Part shown: positions 13,996 through 15,838 of the stretch, in pieces
Layout of the letters: each line of letters opens with the position of its first letter
How positions within the stretch are numbered: position 1 is the stretch's first letter
Assembly: GCA_905198865.1 (NCBI GenBank)
Contig: CAJKEB010000042.1
Coordinates: forward strand, 1 to 15,838
DNA length: 15,838 nt
Direction: 5' to 3'
Source of the DNA: an uncultured Eubacteriales bacterium
GTDB lineage: Bacteria; Bacillota; Clostridia; Monoglobales; Monoglobaceae
Made by a program: the position numbers and the translations under genes
The notes under the pieces: model-generated
The model's input: the letters and a program-made list of their open reading frames with translations, nothing else
What the model was told of the DNA's origin: nothing
The model's database searches: none

Positions 13996-14472
13996 TTATT
14001 TTCCCATTAATATCTTAATTGCTTTATTAACATGCTCTTGCCTCAAACCTCCGTTAGGTTCATAAAATGATGTTTTAACCAAACAGTTACCAATGCCATA
14101 TTTACAATAATCTTGATAACTATAATCATCATCAAGGCTTACAAATTTTATATCGCTTTTATTTGGCATATTTTCAAGCCAGCTTTTGATTTCCAATGGT
14201 CTGTTTTGCTCTATAATAGGAGTATGTGACATAATGTTCATGCTATGTTTATGTAATATTTTTTCCAAGTAGCTATAATGCTTTGTCCCAATTAAACCTC
14301 TCCATGATGAAGATAAAACAATTTTTGCATTGCAAGTATCGTATATTTGCTTTAATAGGATAACTTTTGTTACATCAATATCATTAAATCCTAATTTTTT
14401 ATTATAGCCGACAGACTTAAAATATTCACTTGAATTGAGCACTCCATCAAAGTCCAAAAATATAATATTTAT
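13996..14472 (-). CDS. HAD-superfamily (Swiss-army-knife type) phosphatase domain protein, apparent AUA start
   Basis: About 158 residues. Motif I is FLDFDGVLN with the two catalytic aspartates. Motif II is IVLSSSWRG, and a late acidic motif is FVSLDDDYSY. This set fits stand-alone HAD domains of the RNA-repair 'Swiss army knife' group; the substrate cannot be told. The first usable standard codon, TTG at 14457, would delete the beta-strand (INIIF) before the catalytic motif and has no ribosome site. Reading back gives I-N-I-I-F-L-D-F-D up to an ATA at 14472-14470. That codon is preceded at good spacing by AGGAAGTGAT, one base off the ideal AGGAGGTGAT. AUA initiation, or a start codon lost by mutation, is the best reading. 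The gene follows the 49-residue ORF with 6 bases between stop and start, so translational coupling is possible. Confidence 0.75.
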   Translation of the reverse strand: MNIIFLDFDGVLNSSEYFKSVGYNKKLGFNDIDVTKVILLKQIYDTCNAKIVLSSSWRGLIGTKHYSYLEKILHKHSMNIMSHTPIIEQNRPLEIKSWLENMPNKSDIKFVSLDDDYSYQDYCKYGIGNCLVKTSFYEPNGGLRQEHVNKAIKILMGK

Positions 14473-14478
14473 ATATTA

Positions 14479-14628
14479 TCACTTCCTATTTTTATCTTCT
14501 TTTAACCCTAAACTTATTTCACAAAAATCTTTAACTTTACTTACTATCAAGGCTGATTCTTCTTTCTCTTTACACATTTCTAATATTGCACCGGCAACAC
14601 CTTTGGCTCCGGCAAGCATACCTGCCAT
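14479..14628 (-). CDS. Small conserved-looking protein, 49 residues
   Basis: The frame reads MAGMLAGAKGVAGAILEMCK followed by a charged tail (KEKEESALIVSKVKDFCEIS and GLKEDKNRK). A Gly/Ala-rich helix with cysteines suggests a small cytosolic protein; I cannot name the family. Codon pattern and the tight join to the HAD gene (6 bases) support it being real. The frame continues upstream as KILEKVR to an in-frame TAA (14650-14652), with another ATA-AAT just beyond it. The true start is therefore uncertain: the ATG at 14628 lacks a clear ribosome site, and the 5' end may have been damaged by mutation. Confidence 0.5.
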   Translation of the reverse strand: MAGMLAGAKGVAGAILEMCKEKEESALIVSKVKDFCEISLGLKEDKNRK

Positions 14629-14661
14629 ACGAACTTTTTCTAAAATTTTTTAATTTATGTA

Positions 14662-14690
14662 TTGACATTTATATTATTCTCTGTTAAAAT
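14662..14690 (+). promoter_or_regulatory. Strong plus-strand promoter with no sense gene downstream
   Basis: TTGACA (14662-14667), a 17-base spacer, then TAAAAT (14685-14690), almost full sigma-A consensus. It points into a stretch where the protein-coding genes lie on the other strand. The next plus-strand terminator is at 14962-15007. Confidence 0.72.
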
Positions 14691-14720
14691 GTGTTTGAGG
14701 TTATGAAAGAAGGACTTACA

Positions 14721-14747
14721 AAGATACATACCTTAGATATGTATCTT
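14721..14747 (-). terminator. Hairpin after the 36-residue gene (weak terminator)
   Basis: A perfect 10-bp stem (14721-14730 with 14738-14747) with a 7-base loop, extended by GAAGG/CCTTC (14709-14713 with 14751-14755). The minus-strand exit is only moderately T-rich (TTTCAT). The same hairpin would form in plus-strand RNA. Confidence 0.45.
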
Positions 14748-14770
14748 ATGCCTTCCCAGACTGGCACCGG

Positions 14771-14881
14771 TTATTCTGCTTTATCGTTTAAAGCTTCGTC
14801 ATAAGTTGAATATTCAATATGACTACCATTGGTATTGATAAAACCATAACCGGTGTCAATTATGCCGTTTTCGTCTGGCAT
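14771..14881 (-). CDS. Tiny hypothetical protein, 36 residues
   Basis: The frame starts at an ATG (14881) with a perfect AAGGAGG 7 bases upstream, the best ribosome site in this part of the element. The product, MPDENGIIDTGYGF followed by NTNGSHIEYSTYDEALNDKAE, is acidic and soluble with no membrane segment, so it is not a typical type I toxin. I do not recognise it. A candidate antisense RNA covers the whole gene, and a hairpin follows its stop codon. An inverted pair of the decamer CACCGGTTAT flanks most of it (14765-14774, and reversed at 14846-14855). A short peptide gene is likely on the ribosome-site evidence; function unknown. Confidence 0.55.
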   Translation of the reverse strand: MPDENGIIDTGYGFINTNGSHIEYSTYDEALNDKAE

Positions 14882-14961
14882 TGTGTAACCTCCTTATATA
14901 ATAATTAAGGTGGTTACTCAAATTTGCCGATTTGGTAAGACCTTATTATTATCAGTGATTG

Positions 14962-15007
14962 TGCTGTGGTTGGGTTTGGCAGACGTTAGCCACAGCATTT
15001 TTTATTT
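14962..15007 (+). terminator. Strong plus-strand Rho-independent terminator
   Basis: TGCTGTGGTT (14962-14971) pairs with AGCCACAGCA (14988-14997), one G-U pair, followed by TTTTTTATTT. There is no plus-strand protein gene before it, which is the main reason to propose an RNA gene here. Confidence 0.85.
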
Positions 15008-15041
15008 ATGCAATTTATTACTTAGATTAACCATAATAAAA

Positions 15042-15099
15042 ATGGTACATTTCTATCCTTATAAACAACACATGTTGTTTTGAATAGACTTTGTACCAT
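15042..15099. terminator. Long imperfect hairpin, probably bidirectional terminator after the toxin gene
   Basis: Three stacked stems: ATGGTACA/TGTACCAT (15042-15049 with 15092-15099), TCTAT/ATAGA (15052-15056 with 15084-15088) and AAACAACA/TGTTGTTT (15063-15070 with 15073-15080). T-runs lie on both exits (CTCATTTTTTG plus; TTTTTATTATGG minus). It begins 19 bases past the toxin stop. Its right half is one copy of the inverted repeat that encloses the toxin-antitoxin pair. Confidence 0.75.
15073..15095 (-). repeat. Left arm of inverted repeat enclosing the toxin-antitoxin pair
   Basis: Read on the minus strand it begins TACAAAGTCTATTCAA and continues AACAACA. The same 16 bases and the same AACAACA occur on the plus strand at 15661-15689, with six extra bases between them. 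Confidence 0.75.
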
Positions 15100-15117
15100 C
15101 TCATTTTTTGATTTAAA

Positions 15118-15369
15118 TTATAAATGTTTATACACTTGACCTCTGTTATCAGCATTAATTACAATAACTGTCAACTTACCGTTGTCAACTGTATATATAA
15201 TCCGATATTTGCCAACACGCAAACGTAACAGACCTTGATGTCCTTTTAATGGTTTAATATCTTCGCCATTGGGAAGCCGTTCAATTTCTTTGATAACTCT
15301 GCGTTTTTCATCTGCTGGAAGTTTGTCAATAAATTTTTTAGCTTTCTTTTTAATGATTACATGATACAT
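15118..15369 (-). CDS. RelE/ParE-family toxin
   Basis: An 83-residue basic protein of typical RelE-superfamily size and pattern: an N-terminal strand and helix (YHVIIKKKAKKFIDKLP), the middle motif PLKGHQGLLRLRVGKYRIIYTV, and a C-terminal strand with INADNRGQVYKHL. RelE-type toxins cleave mRNA on the ribosome; the conserved basic residues expected for this (K/R in RLRVGKYR and R/Y in NRGQVY) are present, so it looks active. It overlaps the upstream gene by one base (TAATG), the classic coupled arrangement with the antitoxin made first. The long hairpin at 15042-15099 ends the unit. In a mobile element such a pair usually stabilises the element. Gyrase-targeting ParE activity cannot be ruled out from sequence alone. 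Confidence 0.88.
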   Translation of the reverse strand: MYHVIIKKKAKKFIDKLPADEKRRVIKEIERLPNGEDIKPLKGHQGLLRLRVGKYRIIYTVDNGKLTVIVINADNRGQVYKHL

Positions 15370-15584
15370 TAATCAAGTCCCCATTCTTTTTTGCATTCAT
15401 CAAGTGTATACTCCTTGTCTTTTGTTAGGTCTGGGTCATTTATATAATCTTGAACCATTCTTTCACAAAATAAATCATCAGCTTCTTCATCGGCTGTAAT
15501 ACCTTGAATATATGCTAAAACATAACCAATTTTATAATCTGGTATTTTATCAAGTAAGTTAACGATCATTTCTTTCGTTGACAT
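15369..15584 (-). CDS. Antitoxin of the RelE-type pair
   Basis: A 71-residue acidic protein. The N-terminal part (STKEMIVNLLDKIPDYKIGYVLAYIQGI) is helical and suits dimerisation or DNA contact. The C-terminal tail (YTLDECKKEWGLD) resembles the toxin-wrapping end of small clostridial antitoxins found before RelE-type toxins. Its identity rests mainly on position: first gene of a two-gene unit with a TAATG overlap to the toxin. The ribosome site AAAGGGATG stands before the ATG at 15584. A consensus promoter at 15621-15649 drives both genes. Antitoxins of this type usually repress their own promoter, but I see no clear palindrome over the -10. Confidence 0.8.
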   Translation of the reverse strand: MSTKEMIVNLLDKIPDYKIGYVLAYIQGITADEEADDLFCERMVQDYINDPDLTKDKEYTLDECKKEWGLD

Positions 15585-15620
15585 AATGAATCATCCCTTT
15601 CGATATTTGATTATATATTA

Positions 15621-15649
15621 ATTATAACATACATAATGTAAAATATCAA
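15621..15649 (-). promoter_or_regulatory. Promoter of the toxin-antitoxin pair
   Basis: On the minus strand TTGATA (15649-15644), a 17-base spacer, then TATAAT (15626-15621). The start would be near 15614, about 30 bases before the antitoxin ATG. Confidence 0.78.
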
Positions 15650-15660
15650 TAGTTCACGGA

Positions 15661-15689
15661 TACAAAGTCTATTCAATTTTCAAACAACA
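15661..15689 (+). repeat. Right arm of inverted repeat enclosing the toxin-antitoxin pair
   Basis: TACAAAGTCTATTCAA, then six bases, then AACAACA. It is the inverted partner of 15073-15095. It also lies in a looser hairpin with GATACAAA (15659-15666) against TTTGTATC (15705-15712). Confidence 0.75.
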
Positions 15690-15716
15690 TTGGGATTAAC
15701 TTGTTTTGTATCTCCC

Positions 15717-15744
15717 TTGACTATGTCTATATTTACAGTATAAT
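15717..15744 (+). promoter_or_regulatory. Plus-strand promoter reading out of the window
   Basis: TTGACT (15717-15722), a 16-base spacer, then TATAAT (15739-15744). No gene with a ribosome site follows in the remaining 94 bases, so its target lies beyond the window, or this is another non-coding transcript. Confidence 0.6.
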
Positions 15745-15838
15745 ACTATATATGTCAAAATTATACCTTTGTGTAATTCGCCAAATATACAATATATTGT
15801 GATTTTATATTATAATTTTAGAATTTTATCTTATATAT

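Larger units (their letters stand above)
14697..15007 (+). ncRNA. Candidate ~310-nt structured antisense RNA
   Basis: It is bounded by the promoter at 14662-14690 and a strong terminator ending about 15007. It is antisense to the whole 36-residue gene at 14771-14881. It contains three hairpins: 14721-14747 (10-bp perfect stem), 14906-14945 (about 15 pairs: TAAGGT/ACCTTA, TTAC/GTAA, CAAAT/ATTTG, loop TTGCCG) and the terminator. A 33-codon plus-strand frame from 14703 has its GAGG only two bases from the ATG, so coding is unlikely. Role unknown; it may control the small gene. Confidence 0.45.

Noticed and set aside
13996..14457. HAD gene starting at TTG 14457
   Set aside because: It removes the beta-strand before the catalytic DFD motif, and the nearest Shine-Dalgarno is about 27 bases away. 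The upstream ATA fits much better.
14435..14653. 72-residue plus-strand frame
   Set aside because: It is the complement of the HAD and 49-residue genes, whose frames carry recognisable motifs or good gene spacing.
14703..14804. 33-codon plus-strand frame inside the proposed antisense RNA
   Set aside because: Its GAGG is only two bases from the ATG, it runs through a hairpin, and it has no family resemblance.
15753..15803. Short plus-strand frame at the right edge
   Set aside because: Only 16 codons, with no ribosome site.
1..15838. tRNA, rRNA, CRISPR array, replication origin
   Set aside because: I looked for cloverleaf arms, spaced identical repeats with spacers and DnaA-box clusters, and saw none.

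Overview
The window looks like chromosomal DNA of a low-to-moderate GC, endospore-forming Clostridia-type Firmicute. The basis is strong AGGAGG-type ribosome sites, SLH-anchored surface proteins, a PdaB-like sporulation deacetylase head, a LytS-type sensor kinase and a TndX/TnpX-type serine recombinase. Species cannot be fixed from the sequence. No rRNA, tRNA or CRISPR array is visible.

Left part (1-10535) is a compact cell-surface regulon. It holds the secreted N-terminus of a Calx-beta-type protein (1-299, minus, cut by the window edge), a SARP/SAPR-type response regulator (511-1302, plus), a convergent 7TM LytS-like histidine kinase (1352-2659, minus), and a 2384-residue surface protein (2906-10060, minus) built of a C-type-lectin-like domain, about a dozen InlB/Flg_new repeats, three pairs of Cna-B-like domains and C-terminal SLH repeats. 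Each of these four transcription units has the same promoter design: a direct repeat of the heptamer GGTGCTG with a 4-bp AAAA spacer (11-bp period), 9 bp upstream of a -10 box and with no -35 box. A fifth copy sits at 10257-10274. Tandem heptamers at 11-bp period close to the -10 are the known operator type of SARP activators, so the response regulator probably activates its own gene, its kinase and two surface proteins.

Middle (10536-11945) has an unrecognised 297-residue protein and, divergent to it, the first part of a PdaB-like polysaccharide deacetylase. Its reading frame is cut right after the conserved SFDAAWGND motif.

Right part (about 11896 to the window end, clearly more AT-rich) is one end of a mobile element. 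A large serine recombinase lies next to the broken deacetylase. Further in are a small TnpW-like ORF and a HAD-type (Swiss-army-knife) phosphatase gene, both of which seem to start at AUA behind good Shine-Dalgarno sites. There are also two tiny genes, a candidate structured antisense RNA, and a RelE-type toxin-antitoxin pair enclosed by an inverted repeat. The other end of the element, and the deacetylase tail, are not in the window. This leaves open whether the element is excised during sporulation in the manner of skin-type elements or has simply killed the gene.
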